The notes beneath the pieces are model-generated. The model searched no databases, had not been told where the DNA came from, and was given only the letters and a program-made list of their open reading frames with translations. This document shows positions 7,277-15,680 of a DNA stretch of 36,899 nucleotides, in pieces (the first letter of the stretch is position 1; each line of letters starts with the position of its first letter). The position numbers were made by a program, and so were the translations under genes. Origin of the DNA: Peptostreptococcus sp. MV1 (GTDB taxonomy: Bacteria > Bacillota > Clostridia > Peptostreptococcales > Peptostreptococcaceae); the NCBI RefSeq assembly GCF_000758885.1, contig NZ_JRNB01000093.1, positions 1 through 36,899 of the forward strand, read 5' to 3'.

Positions 7277-7375
7277 ATGAATAAGACAATTAGTAATATC
7301 AATGGTGCTACTTATTACGCTATTTTGATAGTGTGGGAATATGTAAAAATGGGCTTAGCCTGGTTAGTTAAATAG
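7277..7375 (+). CDS. Small hypothetical peptide, possibly membrane-bound
   Basis: A 32-residue open frame starting at ATG 7277 behind AGAGGAG, ending in a TAG that is fused to the next gene's AGGGGGTGA ribosome site. Residues 11-31 (ATYYAILIVWEYVKMGLAWLV) could form one hydrophobic helix. The good ribosome site and snug fit between neighbours favour a real gene. The function is unknown. Confidence 0.5.
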   Translation: MNKTISNINGATYYAILIVWEYVKMGLAWLVK

Positions 7376-7386
7376 GGGGTGATGTG

Positions 7387-7761
7387 ATGACATTAGTAGA
7401 AGGACAAATAGTGCATATTGAAACAACGTATGGAAGTATTATCGAGGGTGAAATATTTAATATATATGGTTTTATAAACAATGGAAAAAAACAGACTACT
7501 ATTATTATCAAGAGCAAAGAGGGACTAACTAAAGTTAACTTAGCGTCGATAGTAGAATTTCACGTCTTAGATAGTAAGGAGTCTATCACGATTACACGAG
7601 ATGAATTTATAAGCTTAACCGATAATATCATTCGTGAAATAAGCAAGCTAGAGGACAAGGACGCCGAACGCAATAAGGATAGTTCACTTGTTCGACTACT
7701 TAAAGAGTACACCAATGCTATTTTGATAGAATTATTCAAGGGTGAAGTGGATGACGATTAA
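7387..7761 (+). CDS. Hypothetical early phage protein
   Basis: A 124-residue protein I do not recognise. ATG 7387 follows AGGGGGTGATGTG; a GTG three bases earlier is in frame but too close to the ribosome site. The N-terminal half (EGQIVHIETTYGSIIEGEIFNIYGFI) looks like a small beta barrel and the C-terminal half is helical and charged. The 3' end overlaps the helicase start by 11 bp, suggesting translational coupling. Confidence 0.65.
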   Translation: MTLVEGQIVHIETTYGSIIEGEIFNIYGFINNGKKQTTIIIKSKEGLTKVNLASIVEFHVLDSKESITITRDEFISLTDNIIREISKLEDKDAERNKDSSLVRLLKEYTNAILIELFKGEVDDD

Positions 7762-9124
7762 GTTATACGCCCACCAGGAAATAGCATTGTCATATACCAG
7801 GGTGCAAAACGGTTTCGCTTTATTTATGGAACAGGGGACAGGTAAGACCCTACCGTCGCTATTTAGGATAAGAGACTTAATTAAATCTAAGGAAGTTAAG
7901 ACAGTCCTTGTAGTAGGTCCTAAGTCAGCCTTAGGAGCGTGGGAGCGTGATATAGAATTGTTTAACACCACCGATAGTAAGTTACTACAAAAGCATATTA
8001 CACTTATTAATTACGATAAGGTGTGGCGTGGTAAGACGTACGATAATACTTATGACTGTATCATATTAGACGAGGCCCACTTTATAAAGAATAGGGCGTC
8101 TAAGCGGTCTAAGTTCCTACTCAAACTAGCTAGTAGAGCAAAGTATAAATATATCCTAACAGGTACGCCAATATCTAATGGACACTTAGAGGATATCTGG
8201 TCGCAGTTCTGTTTTTTAGACTGCTACATGGATAGAGGTAATGTATACAGTAACATTTTCAAAGATAAAATGGACGAGTACGAGCCAGGTGTAAAGCACA
8301 AAGGGTCATATAGTGAGTTTATCAAAAGGTACGCAATACTTAACAAATATTTTAGACCTAGTTCATATATTCATGTTAACGAATTACAAGAGATAATCGA
8401 CGAGTATAGTTTTAGAGTTAAGAAAATAGATTGTCAAGACTTACCTGATAAGTTACCAGACGAGATAATAAAAGTAGACTTAAAAGCCAAAGATAAGTAT
8501 AAGAGAATGGCCCTTAAATCAGCTTTACTAGAGTATGATTTACTGGCAGAAAACCCACTATCAAGGCGACTAAAATTACGACAGTTGGCAAGTGGCTTTG
8601 TTACCTTAGAAGATAAATCAATAGTGGAAGTACCTTGCGAGAAGTTAAATATACTACAAGAGATTTTGGAAAGTTTTCCGGATGAAAAAAAGTTAGTTAT
8701 ATTCGCACAATTTACCTATTCTATCCACAAAATAGGGGAGTTGTTAGACAAGTTAAAACTCAAATATGTAACACTTAATGGTGAGCAAAAAGACAAGCAG
8801 ATATGGCGTAAGTTCCAAAATGATGAATCTATTAAAATTATAGTTTGTCAATATGAGACGGCCTCAGCCGGGATAGACCTTTTTGCCAGTGATACCATCA
8901 TATATTACGAACCTACCATCAGGACAATATCACTAGAGCAGTCAAGAGATAGGATACATAGGACAGGGCAGACTCAGAAATGTAGTTACATTCATTTGTT
9001 AACCAAAGGTACGCTTGAAGTTGATATATATAGGACAGTGTCCCAGTATGCAGATTTTACAGAGGAGTTATTTAACGAATACATGGAAAGTTATAGAAGA
9101 GAATACGGGGGTGGTAAATCATGA
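7751..9124 (+). CDS. SNF2/DEAD-type phage helicase
   Basis: A 457-residue superfamily 2 ATPase with Walker A EQGTGKT (27-33), DEAH (107-110), TGTP (motif III, 137-140) and motif VI QSRDRIHRTGQ (397-407), the SNF2-like form. This compact type is common in siphophage replication modules and probably remodels or unwinds DNA during replication or recombination. ATG 7751 is preferred to the in-frame GTG 7742 because GGGTGAAG lies upstream at suitable spacing. The stop codon overlaps the next ATG (ATGA), so downstream translation is probably coupled. Confidence 0.93.
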   Translation: MTIKLYAHQEIALSYTRVQNGFALFMEQGTGKTLPSLFRIRDLIKSKEVKTVLVVGPKSALGAWERDIELFNTTDSKLLQKHITLINYDKVWRGKTYDNTYDCIILDEAHFIKNRASKRSKFLLKLASRAKYKYILTGTPISNGHLEDIWSQFCFLDCYMDRGNVYSNIFKDKMDEYEPGVKHKGSYSEFIKRYAILNKYFRPSSYIHVNELQEIIDEYSFRVKKIDCQDLPDKLPDEIIKVDLKAKDKYKRMALKSALLEYDLLAENPLSRRLKLRQLASGFVTLEDKSIVEVPCEKLNILQEILESFPDEKKLVIFAQFTYSIHKIGELLDKLKLKYVTLNGEQKDKQIWRKFQNDESIKIIVCQYETASAGIDLFASDTIIYYEPTIRTISLEQSRDRIHRTGQTQKCSYIHLLTKGTLEVDIYRTVSQYADFTEELFNEYMESYRREYGGGKS

Positions 9125-9228
9125 AAGAATGTATAATGTGTGGGTGTCTAATGAGTGATAGACATACAGCAGATATATGCGAAGTGTGTCAAGACGACAT
9201 GGAAGATAACGAGGATGATATTGTATGA
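9121..9228 (+). CDS. Tiny zinc-ribbon-like protein
   Basis: A 35-residue protein with two cysteine pairs (CIMCGC near 4-9 and CEVCQ near 20-23) and a very acidic tail, so probably one zinc-binding knuckle. It starts by ATGA overlap with the helicase stop and ends by ATGA overlap with the next small gene. The two overlaps and the paired cysteines support a real gene. The role is unknown. Confidence 0.65.
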   Translation: MKECIMCGCLMSDRHTADICEVCQDDMEDNEDDIV

Positions 9229-9398
9229 CATTATTTATGGTTGTGACAAGCGATAAATATCAATTACCAGTTATGATTTGTGAGTCAAGAAAAGAATTGG
9301 TAAATAAATTAAGTCTATCATATAGTTGTGTGCAGAAACATTTAAGAGGTGAGGTTAACAATCCTATTATATATAAAGTAGAGGTGGACGAGGAATGA
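9225..9398 (+). CDS. Small hypothetical protein coupled to DNA polymerase
   Basis: A 57-residue protein (MTLFMVVTSDKYQLPVMICES at the N-terminus) with a C-terminal half that could be a small HTH-like fold (KELVNKLSLSYSCVQKHLRGE). It overlaps the upstream stop and the downstream polymerase start by ATGA. Short proteins with a 'DKYxLP' start are common in Firmicute phages, in my memory, without known function. Conserved placement and coupling make it a likely real gene. Confidence 0.65.
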   Translation: MTLFMVVTSDKYQLPVMICESRKELVNKLSLSYSCVQKHLRGEVNNPIIYKVEVDEE

Positions 9399-12031
9399 AT
9401 ATTTACATATATGACATAGAAGTATTTGTCGACGACTGGATAGTAGTATTTAGGCGTCCCGAAGAAAATAGCGACCATATAGTAATACATAACGACAATC
9501 ACCATCTTAGAAGCTTCTTGAGCCAACCAGACATAATACTAGGTGGGTTTAACAACAAGCATTACGACAATTGGATATTACTTACTATGTATTTAGGCGG
9601 ATCTAATATCGAAGTTAAAAGGCACAACGACTATATTATAAACGGCAATAACGCCTGGGAATTTCCATTTGTATCATATAAGAAGTTACCGGTTTCAACC
9701 TTTGACCTCAGAGACGATATAGCAGATATAGGAATATCCTTAAAATCTATCGAGGGTAATTTAGGGCTACCTATAATAGAATCCTCAGTAAATTTTAATA
9801 TCGATAGAAAGCTAACGCCTGGAGAGTTAGAAGAAGTAATCAAATACTGTAAATATGACGTAGATAGTACTATAAAGCTTTATAATGAGCGTCTAGAAGA
9901 TTATATCGACGCTAAGATATTAGTAGGAGAGATGTACGGTCTAAGTCCTCAAGAAGCAGTAGGACTAACTAACGCCAAGTTATCGGCTAAGGTACTAGGG
10001 GCTAAGTTAGTTAAACGTACAGACGAGAGAGAGTATATAATTCCTGATAATATCGACGTAAACGACATACCACAAGAGGTACTTAATTTCTTCAATTTGA
10101 TACACGATAAATCAATACCCGACGCTAAATTATTCGGGTCACCTGGGGCAAAGGGAATGACCTTAGATATAAAGTTTACAACATCATACGGGACTTGTCC
10201 CGTGACGTACGCATGGGGTGGGGTACATGGTGCTAAGCCGTGTGTAATTGTTGAAGAGGATGAGGAGCGAGTAATAATTAATCAGGATGTAGCAAGTCTA
10301 TACCCTAGTTCAATGATTAATTTTGGCTACTGTTCTAGGTCAATGGCAGACGCTAAGGCGTACGAGTCATTAGTAAAAAGGCGACTTGAATATAAAAGAC
10401 AAGGAAATAAAAAACAAGCTAACGCCTTAAAGTTGGTAGTTAACACTGTATACGGAGCAATGCTTAATATGTATAACGACTTAGCCGACAGGTGGGCGGG
10501 TAGGTCAGTGTGTATAAGCAACCAATTAGCTATGACAATGCTTATTGTAAGGCTAGCCAGGGCGTGCGAGACTATAGACTTTATAAATATTAATACCGAC
10601 GGTATTATGTTCAGTATCGCCCGTAGAGAAGTTGAGTTGTCAGAGCAGATAGTAAATGAATGGTGTAAGGTCACTAAGTTTGAAATGGAGAGAGACGATT
10701 TTAGCAAGGTTATCCAGAAAGACGTCAATAACTATATAGGTATAAAAGCCGACGGGTCAATCAAAACGAAAGGTGGTTACGTATCACTATATAAAGGTGG
10801 TAATTTTAAAACAAACTCACTATCCATAGTTCACAAGGCCATAGTTGATTATTTAGTTAACGGTATACCGCCAAGAGATACTATAAGTAACTGTAAGGAT
10901 ATACTAAAATTTCAACAGATAGTGAAAACAGGCGGTACATTCGACGGGACATATCACTATATCAACGGTGAAAAGTACGAAGTTCAAAAAGTAAATAGAG
11001 TATATGCAGTAACTGACCCTACATACGGGCAGATAGTAAAAGGTAAATTAGTAAAGTTTAAGCGAAAGAAAAATAAAGAGACTGGCAAAATGGATGAGGT
11101 CCCAGTAGACCCCCCTAAGTGGCAAGAAGAAATAATTTCAGAGTGTCCGACTCACGCTTATATAGATAACACTAATAAGCTGACTGTAGATAAGTTAGAC
11201 CTAGAATATTATATCAATATGGCTAATAGTCGTATAGATAAATATATCAATATTGACCGAAAAGTCAAAAATAAACTAGATAAAATAGAAAAGGAGATAG
11301 TAATTATGGCAACAGCAAAGGCGACATCAAAAAACGTATTTGAAAAATTGCTAGTGGCAAGAGAGCAGTTTTTAAATGCAGGTATTAAAAAGACAGGAAT
11401 TAATAGGTACGCAGAGTATAAGTATTTTACCCTAGAAGAAATAATACCGATTAAGCAAAAAATATTTAAAGACTTAGGCTTATCGGATATTATATCCTTT
11501 ACAGATAGCGAAGCTGTACTACAGATATTTAATACCGACAATACCGACGAAGTGGTAGTATTCAGTAGCCAGTTGGCACCTGATGAGTCAATGATAAAAA
11601 ACCCTATTCAAAAAGTAGGGGCCGTTCAGACTTATATAAGAAGATATCTATATGTACTAGCACTAGATATTATCGAAAGTGACGGTATAGAAGAGACTAC
11701 AGGTAAGCCGGTAGACGAGGACGGTAAGCCAGCTAAGAGCGGTACTAAGAAATCTAATAGACCAGCTACCAACGAGGAGAGAGAAGAAGTAAAAGAGGAA
11801 TTGACAGACCAGGACGGAGATTTTACCAAGACTCAAAAAACAGCCATTACAAATGGACTTAAAAAACTAAGAGCCAAGTATATGGATAAAGACAATGTGG
11901 TATTTGATGATGACCTGGAGAAGAAATATTCCAAGTACATTAGTGCTACTGTTAAGAAAGTAAAGCAGGGGTTAACTAAGTCAGAGGCGGACGCCTTGTT
12001 AATCGAAATAGGAGAAAAGGTAGCAGAATAA
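9395..12031 (+). CDS. Family B DNA polymerase fused in frame to ERF annealase
   Basis: An 878-residue open frame joining two enzymes. Residues 1-637 are a phage family B polymerase: exonuclease motifs DIE (7-9), GFNNKHYD (51-58) and YCKYD (151-155); palm motifs DVASLYPSSM (298-307), KLVVNTVYG (346-354), NTDG (400-403) and KTKGGY (457-462). Residues 638-878 are an ERF/Rad52-like single-strand annealing protein with GAVQTYIRRYLYVLALDI (742-759) and a basic/acidic C-terminus. No stop codon separates them, yet the junction retains a strong ribosome site and ATG, so free ERF may be made too. Motif C has Asn in place of the usual first Asp. A lost stop, a small indel or a sequencing error could explain the join; the polymerase alone has near-normal length. 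Confidence 0.85.
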   Translation: MNIYIYDIEVFVDDWIVVFRRPEENSDHIVIHNDNHHLRSFLSQPDIILGGFNNKHYDNWILLTMYLGGSNIEVKRHNDYIINGNNAWEFPFVSYKKLPVSTFDLRDDIADIGISLKSIEGNLGLPIIESSVNFNIDRKLTPGELEEVIKYCKYDVDSTIKLYNERLEDYIDAKILVGEMYGLSPQEAVGLTNAKLSAKVLGAKLVKRTDEREYIIPDNIDVNDIPQEVLNFFNLIHDKSIPDAKLFGSPGAKGMTLDIKFTTSYGTCPVTYAWGGVHGAKPCVIVEEDEERVIINQDVASLYPSSMINFGYCSRSMADAKAYESLVKRRLEYKRQGNKKQANALKLVVNTVYGAMLNMYNDLADRWAGRSVCISNQLAMTMLIVRLARACETIDFININTDGIMFSIARREVELSEQIVNEWCKVTKFEMERDDFSKVIQKDVNNYIGIKADGSIKTKGGYVSLYKGGNFKTNSLSIVHKAIVDYLVNGIPPRDTISNCKDILKFQQIVKTGGTFDGTYHYINGEKYEVQKVNRVYAVTDPTYGQIVKGKLVKFKRKKNKETGKMDEVPVDPPKWQEEIISECPTHAYIDNTNKLTVDKLDLEYYINMANSRIDKYINIDRKVKNKLDKIEKEIVIMATAKATSKNVFEKLLVAREQFLNAGIKKTGINRYAEYKYFTLEEIIPIKQKIFKDLGLSDIISFTDSEAVLQIFNTDNTDEVVVFSSQLAPDESMIKNPIQKVGAVQTYIRRYLYVLALDIIESDGIEETTGKPVDEDGKPAKSGTKKSNRPATNEEREEVKEELTDQDGDFTKTQKTAITNGLKKLRAKYMDKDNVVFDDDLEKKYSKYISATVKKVKQGLTKSEADALLIEIGEKVAE
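11291..11308 (+). promoter_or_regulatory. erf: Internal ribosome site and start codon of ERF within the fusion
   Basis: AAGGAGAT (11291-11298), seven bases, then ATG (11306), in frame with the polymerase. Initiation here would give a 241-residue ERF protein (to 12031) of ordinary length for that family. TAG and TAA triplets occur just before it in the other two frames, so a one- or two-base change would end the polymerase at this point. Confidence 0.75.
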
Positions 12032-12043
12032 TTTTATTTTAAG

Positions 12044-12061
12044 TTAGCGTCATAACGCTAA
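12044..12061. promoter_or_regulatory. Dyad TTAGCG-N6-CGCTAA between ERF and next gene
   Basis: This 6-bp-arm dyad with a six-base spacer has the same arms and spacing as the one upstream of int (3215-3231) and the same half-site as the immunity region. It could be a repressor operator inside the early operon, or merely an RNA hairpin shielding the next ribosome site (AAAGGGG at 12064-12070). Confidence 0.35.
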
Positions 12062-12076
12062 AGAAAGGGGTAAAAG

Positions 12077-12355
12077 ATGTATTTGAACGTTATAACATTT
12101 AAAAACGGTAAGACCTTAGTTTTTAGGACAGAAACACCTTACAGTGTTAATAAATTAAATGAAGATAATACGGTCGATAGATATGGTGATTGGAATTTAG
12201 TAACTGACAGTAGCAACGGTGAGATCATGAGTTTTAGAGGCACAGAGGTAGTCACAATATCAACTGCTTTAATTAAGGAAGATAGACCAATTAAGCCAGC
12301 TAATAAGCAAGGTAAGAATAAGAAAAAGAATTTTAGGGCTAAGGTGGTCCAGTAG
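12077..12355 (+). CDS. Hypothetical phage protein
   Basis: A 92-residue protein starting MYLNVITFKNGKTLVFRTETPY, with a beta-rich N-terminal part and a very basic C-terminal tail (KQGKNKKKNFRAKVV). The tail suggests nucleic acid or partner binding. It lies between the ERF annealase and the exonuclease, so a link with recombination is possible. The ribosome site is AAAGGGGTAAAAG. I do not recognise the family. Confidence 0.65.
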   Translation: MYLNVITFKNGKTLVFRTETPYSVNKLNEDNTVDRYGDWNLVTDSSNGEIMSFRGTEVVTISTALIKEDRPIKPANKQGKNKKKNFRAKVVQ

Positions 12356-12372
12356 TTAAAAGAGGTGATGTA

Positions 12373-13413
12373 ATGAAATTTTTAGAAAATAATACAATTA
12401 AGGTTAACCCGCCTAAAAGGCCGAAGAAATTAACGGCTACTAGGTTCGCTTCAATACTAGGATTTAACAACTGGTCAACACCTTTTAAGGCGTGGTGTGA
12501 GATGACTAGGACGTACGAAGAGCCGTTTGAAGATACTATATATACTATAGCTGGTAAGACGATAGAGCCTAAGATAAGCGACTATTTAAAGGATAGGTAC
12601 TTTATGGATATTAAGAGTCCTACAGATGTATATGGGCCTGATTATTTTAAGAAAACATGGGGGGATTTCTTCCATGATACCAAGGCACTGGGGGGAATGT
12701 GGGATTTTATCGGTGATGATTTTGTAGTCGAAGTTAAGACTACTAAGAGAGTTGAGGATTGGAAAGGCGTGGACGGCCAAGTAGAGCCACCGATATACTA
12801 CAAGCTACAGGCGTGCCTATACGCCTACCTACTAGGGTTTGATAACGTGGTTATGACTTGTTCATTTTTGACAGATACTGACTATACTAGTCCTGAAAAG
12901 TTTGTTCCTACCATTGATAATACTGTAGTAGTTGAGTTTAGTTTATCCGAAGAATATCCAACATTTAAAGAGTCTTACATTGAGCCAGCGTTAAAGTTTT
13001 GGGATAACCATGTATTAACTGGAATATCTCCTGAGTTTGACGAGAAGAAAGACGCTGACATTCTAAAAGAGTTAAGGAAGAATGTAACAGAGGCCAAAGA
13101 CGAAGATATCCAAAAACTAATGACTGAGGCAGATAAGTTGATAGCGTCAATAGATAAGGCAGAAGCTAAAATCAAGGACAAAAAAGATAGACTTAAAGAG
13201 ATACAAGGGATAGTTAAGCAGTCTATGACTGGTCAATTTAGAGAGGGTGACACTAAGGTAGAGATATCCTCTAAAAAGTACACATGGACACTAGCCAAGT
13301 CAAATAGGACTTCTCTAGACCAGTCTAAGTTAAAAAAAGAATTGCCGGACGTGTACGACAAGTATAAGAAAACATCAGAAGTGTATACGCTAAAGACGGC
13401 TAGTATAGAATAG
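12373..13413 (+). CDS. YqaJ/lambda-exonuclease-like recombination nuclease
   Basis: A 346-residue PD-(D/E)XK nuclease. Seen are LTATRFASILGFNNWSTPF (20-38), a conserved Glu65 in AGKTIEPKI, catalytic Asp111 in GGMWDFIG and Glu120-Val-Lys122 in VVEVKTT, then a Gln146 helix (YYKLQACLYAYLLGF). These are the marks of the YqaJ family. A charged coiled-coil stretch follows (about 225-280). It should resect DNA 5'-3' and load the ERF annealase encoded just upstream, a pairing like lambda Exo/Beta. The ribosome site is AGAGGTGATG. Confidence 0.92.
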   Translation: MKFLENNTIKVNPPKRPKKLTATRFASILGFNNWSTPFKAWCEMTRTYEEPFEDTIYTIAGKTIEPKISDYLKDRYFMDIKSPTDVYGPDYFKKTWGDFFHDTKALGGMWDFIGDDFVVEVKTTKRVEDWKGVDGQVEPPIYYKLQACLYAYLLGFDNVVMTCSFLTDTDYTSPEKFVPTIDNTVVVEFSLSEEYPTFKESYIEPALKFWDNHVLTGISPEFDEKKDADILKELRKNVTEAKDEDIQKLMTEADKLIASIDKAEAKIKDKKDRLKEIQGIVKQSMTGQFREGDTKVEISSKKYTWTLAKSNRTSLDQSKLKKELPDVYDKYKKTSEVYTLKTASIE

Positions 13414-13422
13414 GGGGTTAAC

Positions 13423-13896
13423 ATGGAGTACAAGAAAATAAACGAGTTAATTGTAAAAGAACATTTCAAAAAGAATAGTCAACTACTAATAGGTGATTAT
13501 GAGGGTGATTATATTGTAATACCTGAGCCTAATTATTTGCTGATTGTCCCTAATTCTAAAGTATTATACGACTTATTCAAGTTAAAAGAGCCAATGATAT
13601 TAAAACCTGGTTATATAGGAATAGATAGATTTAAGAAAAAAGATAACTATCATGTAGCCGAGCAGACGGATAACATCAGAAAATCAAAAGTAGGGACAAA
13701 AGAAGTAGTGATATTAGAATATAAAGCCGTTGATGGTGAGTATTCTACTTATGTAGATGAAAGTAAGTTAAAGTTATTCGGTAGTAATTATGTGGTAATG
13801 GTCCATGAGAAAAATACAACACCTATAACAATATGGGATGAGTCGCAAGAGATTTTATTAGGTGTGATTTGTCCAATTAAAATAAATGATAAATAA
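13423..13896 (+). CDS. Hypothetical phage protein (replication module)
   Basis: A 157-residue protein I do not recognise. It is beta-rich with repeated strand-turn patterns (GDYEGDYIVIPEPNYLLIVPN) and ends in ITIWDESQEILLGVICPIKI. No cysteine clusters, Walker motifs or membrane segments are visible. Its ribosome site AGGGGGTTAAC is fused to the exonuclease stop TAG. The next gene has a similar overall plan and the two may be related. Confidence 0.65.
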   Translation: MEYKKINELIVKEHFKKNSQLLIGDYEGDYIVIPEPNYLLIVPNSKVLYDLFKLKEPMILKPGYIGIDRFKKKDNYHVAEQTDNIRKSKVGTKEVVILEYKAVDGEYSTYVDESKLKLFGSNYVVMVHEKNTTPITIWDESQEILLGVICPIKINDK

Positions 13897-13913
13897 AAGA
13901 AAAGAGGTAAATT

Positions 13914-14354
13914 ATGAAGTTTGAAAAATTTGTAAAAAGAGTTGGTGTACATGGAAAGATAGTTAGTAATGGTGATGAAGCCTGGTTGATATGCAATGGT
14001 GTAGGTATGCTTGTGCCTGAGGGAGTAAAACCATTTGGAGATGTGAAAGAGCCTAACGACTTAATTAAGGCTATATTAAAAGCAGATATTGAAGATGACG
14101 AGTTAAGTTTATTCAGAGCGTCATTACCTTATGCAGATTCTAAACCAGCTGAAATAGTAAGAGTATTTAAAACTGACTTAGAGGATGAGATAGGTATACG
14201 CAATGAAAATTTTGGACTAATTGAAAAGGACGATAGATTGGTCTATTTGGAAATTGAAACATCAGAAGATAATGTTGAAAAGTTCATATTGGTAACGGAC
14301 CGTGTAGGAAATAAAATAATCGGGTTTATAAGTGAAACATTATTAAAGTATTAA
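13914..14354 (+). CDS. Hypothetical phage protein (replication module)
   Basis: A 146-residue acidic protein of unknown family. It opens MKFEKFVKRVGVHGKIVSNGDEAWLI and has alternating strands and short helices, ending near FILVTDRVGNKIIGFIS. The layout (early NGDEAWLICNGVGMLVP strands, late 'I.D..GNKIIGFI') parallels the preceding gene product. It lies 17 bp downstream of that gene with an AAGAGGTAAATT ribosome site. The function is unknown. Confidence 0.65.
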   Translation: MKFEKFVKRVGVHGKIVSNGDEAWLICNGVGMLVPEGVKPFGDVKEPNDLIKAILKADIEDDELSLFRASLPYADSKPAEIVRVFKTDLEDEIGIRNENFGLIEKDDRLVYLEIETSEDNVEKFILVTDRVGNKIIGFISETLLKY

Positions 14355-14371
14355 TTAGGGGGTAGATTGCA

Positions 14372-14854
14372 ATGGCAAAAATGAAATTAGCAGAAAACAC
14401 ATTTACTATAATTCCTGAGGGAACAACAATATTCAAGATTATGGAAGTAGACGAGTCTAAGTATGACGATTACGGCAAGTTAAAAGTTACTTTACAGACG
14501 TCAAGTGGCGAAAAGCATTTTGAAAATTTTAGCTTTACTAAGGCCAACGGGGATATTAACGAGGGGGCGTTAAAAGCATGGTCATACTTTGCCAGAGTGT
14601 GCCTTAACAATTTCCAGGTAGAAGAAATAGATACACAAGATATTGTAGGGTGCTATATCCAGGCTACTGTTAATCATGAAAAGTACACGCGTACAAGTGG
14701 CGAAAAAGCAGGTCAAGAGGCTACAGCAGTAAGACTAAAAGATTACACGTCAGCTAGTGGGTTCAATAGTACTAAGGGTAAGGTAGACCCAGTAGACGAG
14801 GACGACAATGACCTTGACGACTTAGACGACCTTGACGAGTTAGACGAGTTGTAA
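14372..14854 (+). CDS. SSB-like single-stranded DNA-binding protein
   Basis: A 160-residue OB-fold-type protein. An N-terminal beta-rich core (about 5-125, NTFTIIPEGTTIFKIMEVDE, then KLKVTLQTSSGEKHFENF) is followed by a strongly acidic tail (DEDDNDLDDLDDLDELDEL) reaching the last residue, the usual partner-recruiting tail of phage SSBs such as T7 gp2.5 types. It is placed among recombination nuclease and primase genes. The start follows AGGGGGTAGATTGC. Sequence identity to bacterial SSB is not obvious; the call rests on layout and context. Confidence 0.75.
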   Translation: MAKMKLAENTFTIIPEGTTIFKIMEVDESKYDDYGKLKVTLQTSSGEKHFENFSFTKANGDINEGALKAWSYFARVCLNNFQVEEIDTQDIVGCYIQATVNHEKYTRTSGEKAGQEATAVRLKDYTSASGFNSTKGKVDPVDEDDNDLDDLDDLDELDEL

Positions 14855-14857
14855 AAT

Positions 14858-15157
14858 ATGGGAAAGCCTGAGAAGAAGTTACAAGATAAAGCAATCGCCT
14901 ACTTAAAAGAAAACAAAATATATTATATAAATCAGTTCGGGGACGGGTTTACTGGAAAGGGTAAGCCCGACCTGGTAACTTGTATAAATGGCAAGTTCGT
15001 AGCGTTTGAGTTAAAAGTAGGCAAGAATGACTTGCAAGATGACCAAGTAATTCATAAGCGTAGGATAGAGAAGTCAAAAGGCTTACATTTTTCACCTTAT
15101 ACAATAGGTGAATTTATAGAGATAGTGGAGAGATTAAGAAATGGATATAAAAGATAG
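14858..15157 (+). CDS. VRR-NUC domain nuclease
   Basis: A 99-residue stand-alone VRR-NUC (PD-(D/E)XK superfamily) protein. Visible are EKKLQDKAIAYLKEN, then GKGKPDLVTC (Asp in the first catalytic position) and FVAFELKVGKNDLQDDQ (E-L-K). Phage homologues are predicted structure-specific nucleases acting on recombination or replication junctions. It starts three bases after the SSB-like stop and its 3' end overlaps the next gene by 17 bp. Confidence 0.9.
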   Translation: MGKPEKKLQDKAIAYLKENKIYYINQFGDGFTGKGKPDLVTCINGKFVAFELKVGKNDLQDDQVIHKRRIEKSKGLHFSPYTIGEFIEIVERLRNGYKR

Positions 15158-15668
15158 ACTATTAAAATACATAGAAATAATGCCAATTCATACAAGAATT
15201 GACAGACAATTATTAATAGATATGGGCTTTTTTAGTGCCCCTGCTAGCACTAAATATCATGGTGATTATACAGGTGGGTTATTTGACCATAGCTTGAAAG
15301 TAACAGAAATATTACTTGAGTTAACTGACAAGTTAGATTTGACATGGGAAAGACCTGAGAGTCCTCATATTATCGGAATGTATCATGACATTTGTAAATG
15401 CGACCTATACGAGTGGGATTATGAAAATAGCAGATATACATATAAGGATGATTTAATTATCCCAGGACACGGGGACAAGTCAATAATCATGGTGCAGCAC
15501 CATTTGAGATTGACGGACGAAGAAATAGCGTGTATTAGGTGGCATATGGGAGCCTATGAGAGAGATACTAAGATGTGGGAATATTATGGTAGAGCCATAG
15601 AGAAATACCCTAATGTGTTATTCACTCATACGGCCGACATGATAGCCAGTAAGATAATAGGTATCTAG
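15141..15668 (+). CDS. HD-domain phosphohydrolase
   Basis: A 175-residue HD protein with metal ligands in order: His50 (LFDHS), His82-Asp83 (MYHDICK), His110 (PGHGDKS), His135 (RWHMG) and Asp166 (HTADM). HD proteins in phage replication modules may act on nucleotides or signalling nucleotides; the substrate cannot be told from sequence. It overlaps the VRR-NUC gene by 17 bp, and its TAG stop forms part of the next AGGGGGT ribosome site. Confidence 0.85.
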   Translation: MDIKDRLLKYIEIMPIHTRIDRQLLIDMGFFSAPASTKYHGDYTGGLFDHSLKVTEILLELTDKLDLTWERPESPHIIGMYHDICKCDLYEWDYENSRYTYKDDLIIPGHGDKSIIMVQHHLRLTDEEIACIRWHMGAYERDTKMWEYYGRAIEKYPNVLFTHTADMIASKIIGI

Positions 15669-15680
15669 GGGGTATAACAG

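Noticed and set aside
13914-14854. DNA polymerase sliding clamp assignment for the unknown pair and a Cas-like role for the nucleases
   Set aside because: No diagnostic motif visible; left as hypothetical rather than named.
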